DNA of 64,000 nucleotides from Bowdeniella nasicola (lineage in GTDB: Bacteria; Actinomycetota; Actinomycetes; Actinomycetales; Actinomycetaceae). Shown here piece by piece: positions 44,696 through 53,860 of the stretch (positions are counted from its first letter, which is position 1; each line of letters begins with the position of its first letter). Made by a program: the position numbers and the translations under genes. The stretch spans positions 1-64,000 of the forward strand of contig NZ_FNQV01000007.1 of the NCBI RefSeq assembly GCF_900107735.1, written 5' to 3'. A model generated the notes under the pieces. It made no database searches and was not told the origin of the DNA. It was given only the letters and a program-made list of their open reading frames with translations.

Positions 44696-44727
44696 CACCT
44701 CGGCGAAGGGCCGGGGTGGTCTTTTTT
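44696..44727 (+). terminator. Intrinsic terminator in the greA leader (possible attenuator)
   Basis: cacctcgg (44696-44703) pairs with ccggggtg (44711-44718), eight pairs with one G-T, loop cgaaggg, then six T at 44722-44727. It lies between the promoter and the greA start codon at 44741, so transcripts must pass it to express greA. A short RNA of about 75 bases would be made when it acts. Confidence 0.7.
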
Positions 44728-44740
44728 GTATGGAGGAATC

Positions 44741-45223
44741 GTGACTGAGACCTGGCTGACGCAAGAGTCCTACGACCGCCTGAGCGCTGAGCTTGAACAC
44801 CTCAGCACGGAGGGCCGCGCCGAAGTTGTCGCTCGCATCGATGCCGCGCGTCAGGAAGGCGATCTGAAGGAAAATGGCGGCTACCACGCTGCCCGGGACG
44901 AGCAGTCCAAGCTCGAGGCCCGCATCCAGCAGCTGACCGAACTGCTGCGCGACGCGCAGGTTGGCGAAGCGCCCGCCGACGACGGCGTGGCAGAGCCTGG
45001 CACCGTCGTACACGCGAAGGTCGATGGCAAGGACATGACGTTCCTCATCGGCTCGCGGGAAGCGGCCGTCGATGTGGACCCGGCCCTGAAGGTGTTCTCG
45101 GAGTCCTCTCCCATCGGCGCAGCCGTCATCGGCCACAAGGTCGGCGACAGCGTGTCCTATGAAGCACCGAACGGCTCGACCGTGAAGGTGAAGATCACCG
45201 AGGTCGAGCCGTTCCGTGGCTAG
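44741..45223 (+). CDS. greA: Transcription elongation factor GreA
   Basis: A 160-residue factor that stimulates transcript cleavage in paused RNA polymerase. The N-terminal coiled coil (YDRLSAELEHLSTEGRAEVV) bears the tip DLKENGGYHAARDEQ with the catalytic acidic pair; the C-terminal FKBP-like domain ends HKVGDSVSYEAPNGSTVKV. GTG 44741 follows GGAGGA. The leader terminator suggests attenuation or self-control. Confidence 0.96.
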   Translation: MTETWLTQESYDRLSAELEHLSTEGRAEVVARIDAARQEGDLKENGGYHAARDEQSKLEARIQQLTELLRDAQVGEAPADDGVAEPGTVVHAKVDGKDMTFLIGSREAAVDVDPALKVFSESSPIGAAVIGHKVGDSVSYEAPNGSTVKVKITEVEPFRG

Positions 45224-46765
45224 TTAATCTCTGGGCGCACCCTTGGTGCGCTCATCGGCCGCGTCCGCGTGGGCTTCCGCCTGCTCCGCATGATCGGTAG
45301 CAGATTCGGCATCAGCCTTCGCGGATGCGGCTTTTTGCTTGGCCAGCGCGGCCTTGACCTTGGCTTTTTCGGCGCGAATCGCGGCGCGCTCTGATTCGGT
45401 CAGGTCCTCGATCTCGTCCTCGTTGATCCCATCGACGATCTCGGCGGCCTCGCGGTGCTCCGCAACATCGATGGAGTCCCCGAACGTGCCTTCGATCTGT
45501 TCCGAGAATGCTCCCGGTGGCCCTCCGGGCCGAGCCGGGTCGGAGGCGAGCGCCGGGAATTTATCTCGACCGTTGAAGTACAAAATCACGGTGTTCAAGA
45601 AGGCGACGAACGGCACGACAAACAGGGCACCCACGATGCCCGCGATATACGTCGCGCCCGCCACCGCGAGCAGCACCGCAACAGGGTGCAGAGAAACCGC
45701 GTGGCCCATGAGGAAGGGCTGCAGCACGTTACCTTCGATCTGCTGAACCGCGAGAACCACGATGAGCATGAAGACCGCGGTCGACAAGCCGTGGGATACG
45801 AGCGCAACGAGAACAGCGATCGTACCGGTGACAAGGGCACCAACAATCGGCACGAAGGAGCCGAGGAAGACGAGCACACCGAGCGGGAGGTACAGCGGGA
45901 CACCCAGCAGCCAGGCACCGACGCCAATACCGATCGCATCGACAGCCGCCACCAGGATCTGGGTGCGGGCGTAGCCGCGAAGCGATAGCCAGCCGCGAAT
46001 CGCGGCTTCGTGCGTGCGCTCGCGAGCGCTGACCGGCAGCAGGCGGACGCACCACAGCCAGATCCGTCGGCCTTCCATCAGGAAGAAGAACAGGCAGAAA
46101 ATCGCGATGAGTGCGCCGGACAGGACCTGGCCGAGCGAGGAGGTAATGCTCAGAGCGCCGGAAGCCAGGGCGGTCGCGTTGTCCTGAACCTTGGAGACCA
46201 GCTCCGCCTGGAACTCGTTGATCTTGGTCGCATCGATATGCAGCGGCCCTTCGGACAGCCACGTGAGCAACCGGTCAAAACCTGCGGCGGCGGAATCCGC
46301 GATATCCGCGAAACCGTCGACGAGTGCCTGGCCAGCGAAGGTCAGCAGCGCGGCGATCGCCGCAAGGGTACCGACGACGGTCGTGAGTGCAGCAAGGGCG
46401 CGCGGGAAACGCAGGTAGCGACGAAGCCACTGGTTGATGGGTTCGAGCAAGACCGCGATCAGGGTCGCGACCAGCAGCGGAACGACGATGATCTGCATCC
46501 AGTACAGCGCGTAGACGAGGACAGCGAGCCCCGTCACGATGATCAGCAGGCGCCATGACCACTCAGCTGCCGCCCGTACGCTCCAGGGAACTACGGCGTC
46601 GGGATCGTCATCGGTTTTCGCATTGACGGAGACGAGTGCCTCTTCCGGAAAACGATTGGCGTTGCCAGCCACGCGCACTCGCTCAGCCGACTCCACCATC
46701 TTCATTTTCGAGGTGCGGGCGATCGTGCGAATCCAATTCGGGGTCGCAGGTGACATGGTGAGCAT
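45224..46765 (-). CDS. AI-2E family transporter (PerM-like)
   Basis: A 513-residue membrane protein with about eight spans in residues 75-415. Family segments: WMQIIVVPLLVATLIAVLLEP, ALIAIFCLFFFLMEGR, LPLGVLVFLGSFVPIVGALV and VLQPFLMGHAVSLHP. It has an unusual C-terminal tail of Lys/Ala/Glu-rich coiled-coil-like sequence (RAAIRAEKAKVKAALAKQK). Substrate is unknown. The stop is directly next to the greA stop. Confidence 0.9.
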   Translation of the reverse strand: MLTMSPATPNWIRTIARTSKMKMVESAERVRVAGNANRFPEEALVSVNAKTDDDPDAVVPWSVRAAAEWSWRLLIIVTGLAVLVYALYWMQIIVVPLLVATLIAVLLEPINQWLRRYLRFPRALAALTTVVGTLAAIAALLTFAGQALVDGFADIADSAAAGFDRLLTWLSEGPLHIDATKINEFQAELVSKVQDNATALASGALSITSSLGQVLSGALIAIFCLFFFLMEGRRIWLWCVRLLPVSARERTHEAAIRGWLSLRGYARTQILVAAVDAIGIGVGAWLLGVPLYLPLGVLVFLGSFVPIVGALVTGTIAVLVALVSHGLSTAVFMLIVVLAVQQIEGNVLQPFLMGHAVSLHPVAVLLAVAGATYIAGIVGALFVVPFVAFLNTVILYFNGRDKFPALASDPARPGGPPGAFSEQIEGTFGDSIDVAEHREAAEIVDGINEDEIEDLTESERAAIRAEKAKVKAALAKQKAASAKADAESATDHAEQAEAHADAADERTKGAPRD

Positions 46766-46941
46766 CGCTTTCGACGAATAATCGGTACTGGATACGACTG
46801 TAGTTTACGGCGCGCCACTCAGCTCATTGACTTGCGGCGCCGCAAATCAGGGCGCGCAGCAAGATTTCACTCCTTCGCGCTACGCCAGCGGCGTATCGCT
46901 CCCTCTTCAGTCGGATTGACATGCTGAGTTACGATCACGCT

Positions 46942-47469
46942 ATGTCGAATTCTCCAGCCTCCCAGGAATCTATTGGTCTCGCCCTCGGTTGCTTTTGGGG
47001 CGCCCAAAAACTCCTCGATTCCCTCGACGGGGTAAGCGAGACGACCGTCGGTTACATGGGCGGCGACGCTTCCCATCCGTCCTACCGCCAGGTATGTAGC
47101 GGCAGCACCGGGCACGCAGAGACCGTGTGGGTGACCTACGACCCGGAGCAGATCGATGTCGCTGACATCCTCAAGGTGTTCTTGGAAAACCACGATCCGA
47201 CTCAGGGCGATCGTCAGGGCAATGACGTTGGCAGCCAGTACCGCTCGGTTGTGTTCCCGACGACGACGGAGCAGGCCGCAACTGCTCGCCAGCTCATCGC
47301 CGATTATGAGCCGCGCCTAGCCGAGGCCGGATACGGGCCGATCACGACGACGGTCGAAGAACCCGGCGCCCACGAGTATTGGCTGGCCGAAGAAGAACAC
47401 CAGCACTACTTGAAGAAAAACCCGTTCGGATACTGCCCGGTTCACGCCACCGGCGTGACCTGTGGTTAG
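46942..47469 (+). CDS. msrA: Peptide methionine-S-sulfoxide reductase
   Basis: A 175-residue MsrA repairing oxidised methionine. ALGCFWGAQKLLDSLDGV has the catalytic Cys17; GYMGG, NPSYRQVCSGSTGHAE-like SYRQVCSGSTGHAE, and QYRSVVF are conserved. C-terminal cysteines in GYCPVHATGVTCG are the resolving thiols. ATG 46942 gives the family start; an in-frame ATG at 46921 adds seven residues. Overlaps the next gene by 8 bases. Confidence 0.95.
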   Translation: MSNSPASQESIGLALGCFWGAQKLLDSLDGVSETTVGYMGGDASHPSYRQVCSGSTGHAETVWVTYDPEQIDVADILKVFLENHDPTQGDRQGNDVGSQYRSVVFPTTTEQAATARQLIADYEPRLAEAGYGPITTTVEEPGAHEYWLAEEEHQHYLKKNPFGYCPVHATGVTCG

Positions 47470-48025
47470 TTCTCACCCCGGCAATGTGATTTCACTTCAG
47501 ACTACGCAGCTGCGACTACGAGAGTTCGAACCGCGAGATCTCGCGACGGTTCTTAAGCTGCATCAGCATCGGCTGCTCGCCCAGTTCATCCCATCCGCCA
47601 TCACTCCTGACGAGGCCGCTGCAAAGCGACACCTCCAGCGATTCATGTCCGGACATGAGGATCCCCGGCACGGCTACTGGCTGATTGAGCGCCGGGACCG
47701 GGGCGGCACGACCGAACCCGTGGGAATGATCCTGGTCAAACCCATTCCGCCTTCCGGTGGCGCAGCGCCTTCAGAAACGGAAATCGGCTGGCGCGTCATG
47801 GAGCGCCACGGCGGGAACGGGTACATGAGCGAAGCTGCCAGGGCCGTGATCACAGCCCTCTTCGCTGCGGGACTAGACGAGGTCGTAGCGGTCACCCATC
47901 CGGACAATGTGGCCTCGCAAGCGGTCGCCAAGCGCGCCGGGATGCGAGAAATTGGCCTGAGCACCGCGTACTACGACACGCAGACCCTCCTTTTTCGGGC
48001 TAGCTCGAGCGACGTCGCGCGGTGA
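47462..48025 (+). CDS. GNAT-family acetyltransferase
   Basis: A RimJ/RimL-type acetyltransferase, 187 residues from GTG 47462 or 179 from GTG 47486. Segments LQTTQLRLREFEPRDLATVL, IGWRVMERHGGNGYMSEAARAV (motif A, GGNGYMSEA) and HPDNVASQAVAKRAGM are standard. Overlap with msrA suggests co-translation. Confidence 0.83.
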   Translation: MVSSHPGNVISLQTTQLRLREFEPRDLATVLKLHQHRLLAQFIPSAITPDEAAAKRHLQRFMSGHEDPRHGYWLIERRDRGGTTEPVGMILVKPIPPSGGAAPSETEIGWRVMERHGGNGYMSEAARAVITALFAAGLDEVVAVTHPDNVASQAVAKRAGMREIGLSTAYYDTQTLLFRASSSDVAR

Positions 48026-48033
48026 CGGCGCGC

Positions 48034-48900
48034 TCAAGGGTTGGGCGTGTAGGTCCCGATCCCTCGATGCCACCCGCGCCCATCGAGTAACCGTTCGCGA
48101 ATGGCTCGTTCGAGTCGGGTCGTTGAAGGCAGGTCCTCCAGGTCGTAGGGCGGACGGCGATCGAAGACAAAGAACACCACCCCGTCGACATCCTCGACAC
48201 TCTCAGTGATCCGCCAGCGCCGCGCAAAGTGAGCGAGGTTGGATCCTGGAGTGATCTCCTCAAGTGCGGGGTTTAGCAGCCAGGAGTCACACCAAAAGGT
48301 GCGAGCAAACTCGGGATTGCCGCGCGCAAGATCAGGAAAGTGACGAGGAAAAAACTCGCTCGCTTCAGCAAACGAGTCGTTGACAGCCTCAGGTAGCAGC
48401 GGCCCGGTCGCTGGGATGTGCGTGCCAAGGCGCCAGCGGCCATCGGGGCCGCGGTGCAGGTCGAACTGGAGCCGCCCAAGCGTGTACAGCCTCCCGGTAT
48501 AGAGCAGCGAGGTCCACGGCAGCGTATGCAAACCGAGTTCACCGAACGTTCTGCGGTGCACGCGCACCTGCTGCGCCAGGTCCGCGAGCGCCTCGCTCGA
48601 CCGCGCCGAAGTGATCCCGCGAGACCTATGAAACGCGCGCGGCGCTTCGATTGCGACGAGGTGCGCAACAAGTGCGGTGAGGCCTCCCGCGGGTAGTGGC
48701 GCTGGCTCCGTCTCCAGGCCGACGGCTCGATGAAGCGCCCCCGCTGCCTGCCCGATCCTGCTCACTTCCGCGTCGTCCGAAAGGATGCCTGCAAGGGCCG
48801 CGAATAGCTCGGCGACGTCCTCGGTATCGAAACCAAGCTCGTCAACAATGGGCCCGAGCCTCGAGCGGGCGAGGCGCTCACGCACCTGGGAGGAGTCCAT
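48034..48900 (-). CDS. GNAT_C-type acyltransferase-domain protein
   Basis: A 288-residue protein resembling the two-part 'acyltransferase domain-containing' family (NAT_N plus GNAT_C, formerly DUF5596). Diagnostic pieces: LGTHIPATGPLLPEAVNDSF, SEFFPRHFPD, FWCDSWLLNPALEEI and the C-terminal TTRLERAIRERLLDGRGW. Substrate unknown. Stands alone, divergent from the UvrA-like gene. Confidence 0.7.
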   Translation of the reverse strand: MDSSQVRERLARSRLGPIVDELGFDTEDVAELFAALAGILSDDAEVSRIGQAAGALHRAVGLETEPAPLPAGGLTALVAHLVAIEAPRAFHRSRGITSARSSEALADLAQQVRVHRRTFGELGLHTLPWTSLLYTGRLYTLGRLQFDLHRGPDGRWRLGTHIPATGPLLPEAVNDSFAEASEFFPRHFPDLARGNPEFARTFWCDSWLLNPALEEITPGSNLAHFARRWRITESVEDVDGVVFFVFDRRPPYDLEDLPSTTRLERAIRERLLDGRGWHRGIGTYTPNP

Positions 48901-48984
48901 TGGTTCAGCCTAGTTGGCCGCCCGCCCCCGGGGCTGACGGCAGAGTACAGTTACCTAGCCGGAGCGAATGAAGTGGAGACCCCC

Positions 48985-51327
48985 ATGCACGCAGCCGATA
49001 GCCACGACCTCATCAAAGTGCGAGGCGCCCGAGTCAATAACCTGAAAGATATCGACGTTGATCTGCCCAAACGCCGCCTGACCGTCGTCACGGGCGTCTC
49101 GGGCTCGGGCAAGTCATCGCTCGTCTTCGGCACGATCGCGGCCGAATCCCAGCGGCTCATCAACGAGACCTATCCGGCGTTCGTCCAAGGCTTCATGCAA
49201 GCCCCTGCTCGCCCGGATGTCGACGACCTGCAAATCCTCTCGGCGGCGATCGCCGTCGATCAGGAGCGGCTCGGCGCTAATGCCCGCTCCACCGTCGGGA
49301 CCGCGACGGATGCCCTGCACATGCTGCGGCTGATCTTTTCTCGCCTTTCAACCCCGCACGTCGGGCCCGCGACGGCCTTTTCCTTCAACGTCGCTTCCGC
49401 GACCGGTCACGGCGCTTTGAAGGTGAACAAGGGCAAGGCGAAGGCCGAGCGCAAGGACTTCGAAATCATCGGCGGGATGTGCCCGAATTGTGAGGGCCTG
49501 GGGCGCGTCTCCGATATCAACCTCGAGGCGATCATCGATCGGGACAAGACGCTCAATGAGGGCGCGATTCTCGCCCCGAACTTCGGGCCCGGGACCTGGT
49601 ACTGGGTCTACTACGGTGAGTCCCCGAAGCTCGACCCGGATACCCCGATCAAGGATTTCACCGCCGAGCAGTACGACTACTTCATGTACGGCGAGCCGGA
49701 GAAGATCAAGCTCCGCACCGGGATCAACACGACGTACGAGGGCCTCATCCCGAAGATTCGTCGCGTCTTTTTGGACAAGGAAACCGAGGTCAAGCAGGCG
49801 CACGTGCGAGCGTTCATCGAGCGGGCCGCATCGTTTACGCCTTGCCCCGAGTGTGGCGGCACCCGGCTGAACGAGGCCGCGCGCACCGCGACCGTTGCGG
49901 GCGCGACGCTGCCCGAGCTGTGCGCGATGCAGGTCGATGCACTTAAGGTCTGGGCCGATCAGCTGGCCGAGCCCAAGATCGCTCCCGTGCTCACCGGGCT
50001 TTCGGCGATCCTCGCGGCGATGGTCGATGTCGGCCTGGGATACCTCAGTCTCGACCGCGAGTCAGGCACGCTCTCGGGTGGTGAGGCCCAGCGGGTGAAG
50101 ATGATCCGGCACCTCGGCTCGGCGCTAACGGACATCATCTACGTCTTTGACGAGCCAACCGTCGGACTGCACCCCCACGACATTGCTCGGATGAACTCGC
50201 TGCTGCTGGGGCTGCGCGACAAGGGCAACACCGTCCTCGTCGTCGAACACAAGCCCGAGGTGATGGAGATCGCCGACCACCTCATCGACATCGGACCCGG
50301 CGCCGGCAGCGCGGGCGGCAAGGTGACGTTCGAGGGCAGCTTCGCCGAACTGACGGCAACGGACACCATCACGGCCCGCTCGCTGGCTACCCGCAGCCCG
50401 CTGCGCACGGAGGTTCGGAAGCCGAATGGCGTCATCGAGATTCGTGGCGCCGCGACGAACAATTTGAAGGACGTCGACGTCGATATCCCGCTCGGCGTGC
50501 TCACCGTCGTCACGGGCGTCGCCGGCAGCGGGAAGTCCTCCCTCATCCACGGCTCGCTCGCGGCCCGCGAGGACGTTCTCGTCGTCGACCAGTCCGCAAT
50601 CAAGGGCTCGCGGCGCTCCAACCCCGCGACATATACCGGCCTGCTCGATCCCATCCGGACGATGTTTGCGAAGGCTAACGGCGTCAAACCCGCGCTCTTC
50701 TCGCCAAACTCGGCGGGCGCCTGCCCCACCTGCAGCGGCCAAGGCGTCATCTACACCGACCTCGCCATGATGGCGGGCGTCGCGACGACGTGCCCCGAAT
50801 GCGAGGGCCGGCGCTTCCAGCCAGAAGTATTGACCTATCGCCTCGACGGGCACACGATCGCCGACGTCCTAAACATGACGGTGGAGCGCGCCGCGGAGGT
50901 TTTCACGAGCGGCAAGCCGAAGAAGATCCTCGCTACCCTCATCGACGTGGGCCTCGGTTACCTGCGCCTGGGCCAGCCGCTCTCGACGCTGTCGGGCGGT
51001 GAGCGACAGCGGATCAAGCTGGCGACGCAGCTCGGTCCCGAAGCCGCTATCTACGTGCTCGACGAGCCAACCTCGGGCCTGCACCTGGCCGACACCGCGC
51101 ATTTGATCGAGATGCTCCACCGGCTGGTTGCGGCCGGACACACCATCGTCGTGATCGAACACAACCTCGCTGTCATGGCGCAGGCCGATCACCTCATCGA
51201 CGTCGGCCCCGGCGCCGGACATGACGGCGGCGAGATCGTCTTCACCGGCACGCCGCGTGAGCTCGCGGCCGCCGAGACCCTCACCGGCCAGGCGCTTTCG
51301 GCCTACAGCAAGGGCACGAAGGTGTAG
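48985..51327 (+). CDS. Short UvrA paralogue (UvrA2/DrrC-like ABC protein)
   Basis: A 780-residue double ABC ATPase. Walker A motifs are GVSGSGKSSL near 37 and GVAGSGKSSL near 510; signatures are GTLSGGEAQRVKM and STLSGGERQRIKL; zinc-finger cysteines are CPNCEGLGRVS, CPECGGTRL, CPTCSGQGV and CPECEGRRF. It is about 170 residues shorter than true UvrA, as in class II UvrA proteins that lack the UvrB-binding part and are linked to drug or DNA-damage tolerance. ATG 48985 follows GGAG. Confidence 0.9.
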   Translation: MHAADSHDLIKVRGARVNNLKDIDVDLPKRRLTVVTGVSGSGKSSLVFGTIAAESQRLINETYPAFVQGFMQAPARPDVDDLQILSAAIAVDQERLGANARSTVGTATDALHMLRLIFSRLSTPHVGPATAFSFNVASATGHGALKVNKGKAKAERKDFEIIGGMCPNCEGLGRVSDINLEAIIDRDKTLNEGAILAPNFGPGTWYWVYYGESPKLDPDTPIKDFTAEQYDYFMYGEPEKIKLRTGINTTYEGLIPKIRRVFLDKETEVKQAHVRAFIERAASFTPCPECGGTRLNEAARTATVAGATLPELCAMQVDALKVWADQLAEPKIAPVLTGLSAILAAMVDVGLGYLSLDRESGTLSGGEAQRVKMIRHLGSALTDIIYVFDEPTVGLHPHDIARMNSLLLGLRDKGNTVLVVEHKPEVMEIADHLIDIGPGAGSAGGKVTFEGSFAELTATDTITARSLATRSPLRTEVRKPNGVIEIRGAATNNLKDVDVDIPLGVLTVVTGVAGSGKSSLIHGSLAAREDVLVVDQSAIKGSRRSNPATYTGLLDPIRTMFAKANGVKPALFSPNSAGACPTCSGQGVIYTDLAMMAGVATTCPECEGRRFQPEVLTYRLDGHTIADVLNMTVERAAEVFTSGKPKKILATLIDVGLGYLRLGQPLSTLSGGERQRIKLATQLGPEAAIYVLDEPTSGLHLADTAHLIEMLHRLVAAGHTIVVIEHNLAVMAQADHLIDVGPGAGHDGGEIVFTGTPRELAAAETLTGQALSAYSKGTKV

Positions 51328-51866
51328 GCACCGTGCTCGCTAATCGCGATCTCGCCGTCGTCATCGCGTCGCACCCGCACCATCGTCGTGCCCACCGGGA
51401 TCACCATGATGCCGCCGGGCGCGAGCTGGTCGATGAGCTGGCTCGGCAGCTCACGAGCTGAGGCCGACACGAGGATACGATCAAAGGGCGCCTCCTGCGG
51501 AGCGCCGAGTACGCCCGGCTCAGCAAGGCGAATCCTCGCCCACGGCCGATTCATCGCCGCTAGGTTTGCGCTGCCGAACTCGGCGAGCTCGGTGACGCGT
51601 TCGGTGCCGATGACGAGTCCGACCGGCCCAACGAGGTGAGCGAGCAGCGCCGTCGACCACCCGCTGCCGGCCCCCACATCAAGGACCCGGGCACCGGGTG
51701 GGACCTCGAGCAAGTTGAGCATGTCGGCAACGGTGCGCGGCTGCGAGTTCGTCTGCCCGTGCCCGATCGGGATGGGCATATCCCAGGTGGCGTGCGCACG
51801 CGATCGCTCGGGCAGGAACCCCTGGCGAGGAGTTGCCGTGAAGGCGTCGCTGACGCGCGGATCCAT
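51303..51866 (-). CDS. Protein-L-isoaspartate O-methyltransferase-like protein
   Basis: A 187-residue methyltransferase of the PCMT fold. DPRVSDAFTATPRQGFLPE, GHGQTNSQPRTVADMLNLL and the SAM loop RVLDVGAGSGWSTALLAHL are close to PIMT; DRILVSASARELPSQLIDQL GG-type end (LAPGGIMVIPVG) is typical. It is slightly shorter than enterobacterial Pcm. Overlaps the UvrA-like gene's end by 25 bases, on the opposite strand. Confidence 0.85.
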   Translation of the reverse strand: MDPRVSDAFTATPRQGFLPERSRAHATWDMPIPIGHGQTNSQPRTVADMLNLLEVPPGARVLDVGAGSGWSTALLAHLVGPVGLVIGTERVTELAEFGSANLAAMNRPWARIRLAEPGVLGAPQEAPFDRILVSASARELPSQLIDQLAPGGIMVIPVGTTMVRVRRDDDGEIAISEHGAYTFVPLL

Positions 51867-51867
51867 C

Positions 51868-52428
51868 TCAGCTGTGCTCCCCGATCAGGGGCGGCCAGGT
51901 CGAGGTATCCGCCGCGAGCGTCTCACACGTGGGAACCGGGTCATCGTGCAGCCGGCCGTAGGTGCGCACGTCGAGGCGCTCGCCGTCGATGAGGAATTTG
52001 CCGCGCTCGACCCCCTCCCACGTGAAGCCGGCCACGAGCGCCACCCGGCCCGAGGCAGGATTGTTCGCGCGGTGGCCAAGCTCCAGGCGTTCGAGCCCGC
52101 CCTCGCCAAGCGCCCAGTTGGCGACGGTCGTCGTGGCGCGCGAGGTCAGTCCCTTGCCGCGGTGCTCGGCGTGCATCCAGTACCAGACCCAGCCGACGAG
52201 GTTCACGCGGTCGATGCTGATCCCCACGCAGCCCACGACGTGGTCCACTACGACGATCCCGAAGGCGCGCGTCGCGGAATCGACACCACTCGCCCACCGC
52301 GTATATGCCGCCGCGCTCGCCTCATCGCGAACATCGCCTTGCCGCGCCATATCGGGCGCGGATGAGAACGCGGCGAGGACATCGCCGGCATCCTGGAGCT
52401 GAAGCGGTCGCAGCGTCGCTAAGGTCAT
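51868..52428 (-). CDS. GNAT-family acetyltransferase (RimJ/RimL-like)
   Basis: A 186-residue enzyme: LRPLQLQDAGDVLAAFSSAPDM at the start, WYWMHAEHRGKGLTSRAT as the acetyl-CoA motif, and ERLELGHRANNPASGRVALVAGF. One base from the methyltransferase gene, so probably one transcript, with the acetyltransferase first. Substrate unknown. Confidence 0.83.
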   Translation of the reverse strand: MTLATLRPLQLQDAGDVLAAFSSAPDMARQGDVRDEASAAAYTRWASGVDSATRAFGIVVVDHVVGCVGISIDRVNLVGWVWYWMHAEHRGKGLTSRATTTVANWALGEGGLERLELGHRANNPASGRVALVAGFTWEGVERGKFLIDGERLDVRTYGRLHDDPVPTCETLAADTSTWPPLIGEHS

Positions 52429-52494
52429 GCCCCATTATCGCCCACGCCGGTACACTGGGGCCGACGCCCCACCCTCACGATCCAAAGGACGCCC

Positions 52495-53127
52495 GTGGCC
52501 AAGCTGTATTTTCGCTATGGAGCGATGAACTCCGGCAAATCCACTGCCCTGCTGCAGGCCGCCTACAACTACGAGGAACGTGGCCAGCGCGTCCTGCTCG
52601 GCAAGCCCCGCATCGACACCAAGGGCGAGGACACGATCGTCTCCCGTCTCGGGGTCGCCCGCCCCGTGGATTTCCTTCTCGGCCCCGACGACAACGCCCG
52701 CGAGATCATCTCCGCCCTCGCCGCCGGCGACGCACCCGATACCCTCGTCCCGCACGTCGACATCGCGCCGCTCGCGTGTGTCCTTGTCGACGAGGCCCAG
52801 TTCTTCACCCCGGAGCAAATCGACGATTTCTTGCGCATTGCGATCCTTGATAACGTTCCCGTCCTCGCCTACGGCATTCGCACCGACTTCCAGACGCGCG
52901 CCTTCCCGGGTGCCCGCCGCCTGCTCGAGATCGCGCACAGCCTAGAAGAACTCAAGACGATCTGCCGCTGCGGCCGCAAAGCCATGTTCAACGGCCGACG
53001 AATCGGCGAGGATTTCGTCTTTTCCGGCTCCCAGGTCGCCATCGACGGGGTCGACGTCACCTACGAATCGCTGTGCGCCCAGTGCTACCTGCGCGAATCC
53101 GGCGGCGAGCTCGAGCCCGGAGCCTAG
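52495..53127 (+). CDS. tdk: Thymidine kinase
   Basis: A 210-residue type II thymidine kinase of the salvage pathway. GAMNSGKSTALLQAAYNYEER-type P-loop at 9-17, VLVDEAQFFTPEQ as Walker B, lasso YGIRTDFQTRAFPGARRLLE and a zinc site with CRCGRKAMF and CAQCY. GTG start at 52495. All motifs intact; overlaps the next gene's end by 4 bases. Confidence 0.95.
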   Translation: MAKLYFRYGAMNSGKSTALLQAAYNYEERGQRVLLGKPRIDTKGEDTIVSRLGVARPVDFLLGPDDNAREIISALAAGDAPDTLVPHVDIAPLACVLVDEAQFFTPEQIDDFLRIAILDNVPVLAYGIRTDFQTRAFPGARRLLEIAHSLEELKTICRCGRKAMFNGRRIGEDFVFSGSQVAIDGVDVTYESLCAQCYLRESGGELEPGA

Positions 53128-53843
53128 GGCGTCGGCACCAAGATATCCGCGAGCGCCGCGAGCAACGGGTGGGAGGTCACCGGCTCATCGAGCAGAGGGT
53201 GGGAGCCATCCGGCCATAGCTTCGGCGGCTGCCCCGCAGCGCCCCACACCAGGAGCCCCTCCCAGTAGCTCGGCATGTCATCACGCACCACCATGGCGCG
53301 TCGGGCCCGAGTAGACCCGTCATCGAATTCAATCGGCGACTTTTCCAGGACACGGAAGACCGTGCCCTCCAACGGCACGTGGAAGGACGTCAAACCAAAC
53401 GGCCCCGCAAGGACCATTGGCTGGTCACCACGAAACGTCGCCACATCGGTGGGCTCAGCGAGCTTACGCATCACCGTTTCGGCGTAACGCCCCGCGACAC
53501 AATCCTTGTTCGAGTCGAACAATACGATCTCGCCACCACGCGTGACGTGGCACTGGCCCACCACACGCTCTTCGCTCCACGGCTCGTCATCATGGGTCAC
53601 CAGGAGTTTCCAGCCCTGGTCACCGGGTAAGTCATAACTGATCTGATAAGGCGACCCCATCGCCTCACATTCCAGCCACTCATGCGCTACTCCGTAGCTG
53701 TGCCAGTATCGCGGCCCGATCGGAGTATGCTCGTCCAGCTCCACCATGAAATACCCAGCTGGATGAGTGAACAGCGGCCGACGCCGAGGCGCACCACTAT
53801 CCTCCTCGCACACTGGCCACGACGTAGCGATAATCTCTACCAT
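53124..53843 (-). CDS. Hypothetical protein, 239 residues
   Basis: No family recognised. A soluble, tryptophan-rich and beta-rich sequence (RYWHSYGVAHEWLECEAMG, WEGLLVWGAAGQPPKLWPDG). No signal peptide or membrane helix. It ends against tdk and is followed upstream by a secreted protein gene on the same strand, 17 bases away, which may share its transcript. Confidence 0.6.
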   Translation of the reverse strand: MVEIIATSWPVCEEDSGAPRRRPLFTHPAGYFMVELDEHTPIGPRYWHSYGVAHEWLECEAMGSPYQISYDLPGDQGWKLLVTHDDEPWSEERVVGQCHVTRGGEIVLFDSNKDCVAGRYAETVMRKLAEPTDVATFRGDQPMVLAGPFGLTSFHVPLEGTVFRVLEKSPIEFDDGSTRARRAMVVRDDMPSYWEGLLVWGAAGQPPKLWPDGSHPLLDEPVTSHPLLAALADILVPTP

Positions 53844-53860
53844 TGCACTAGCCCTCCAAG

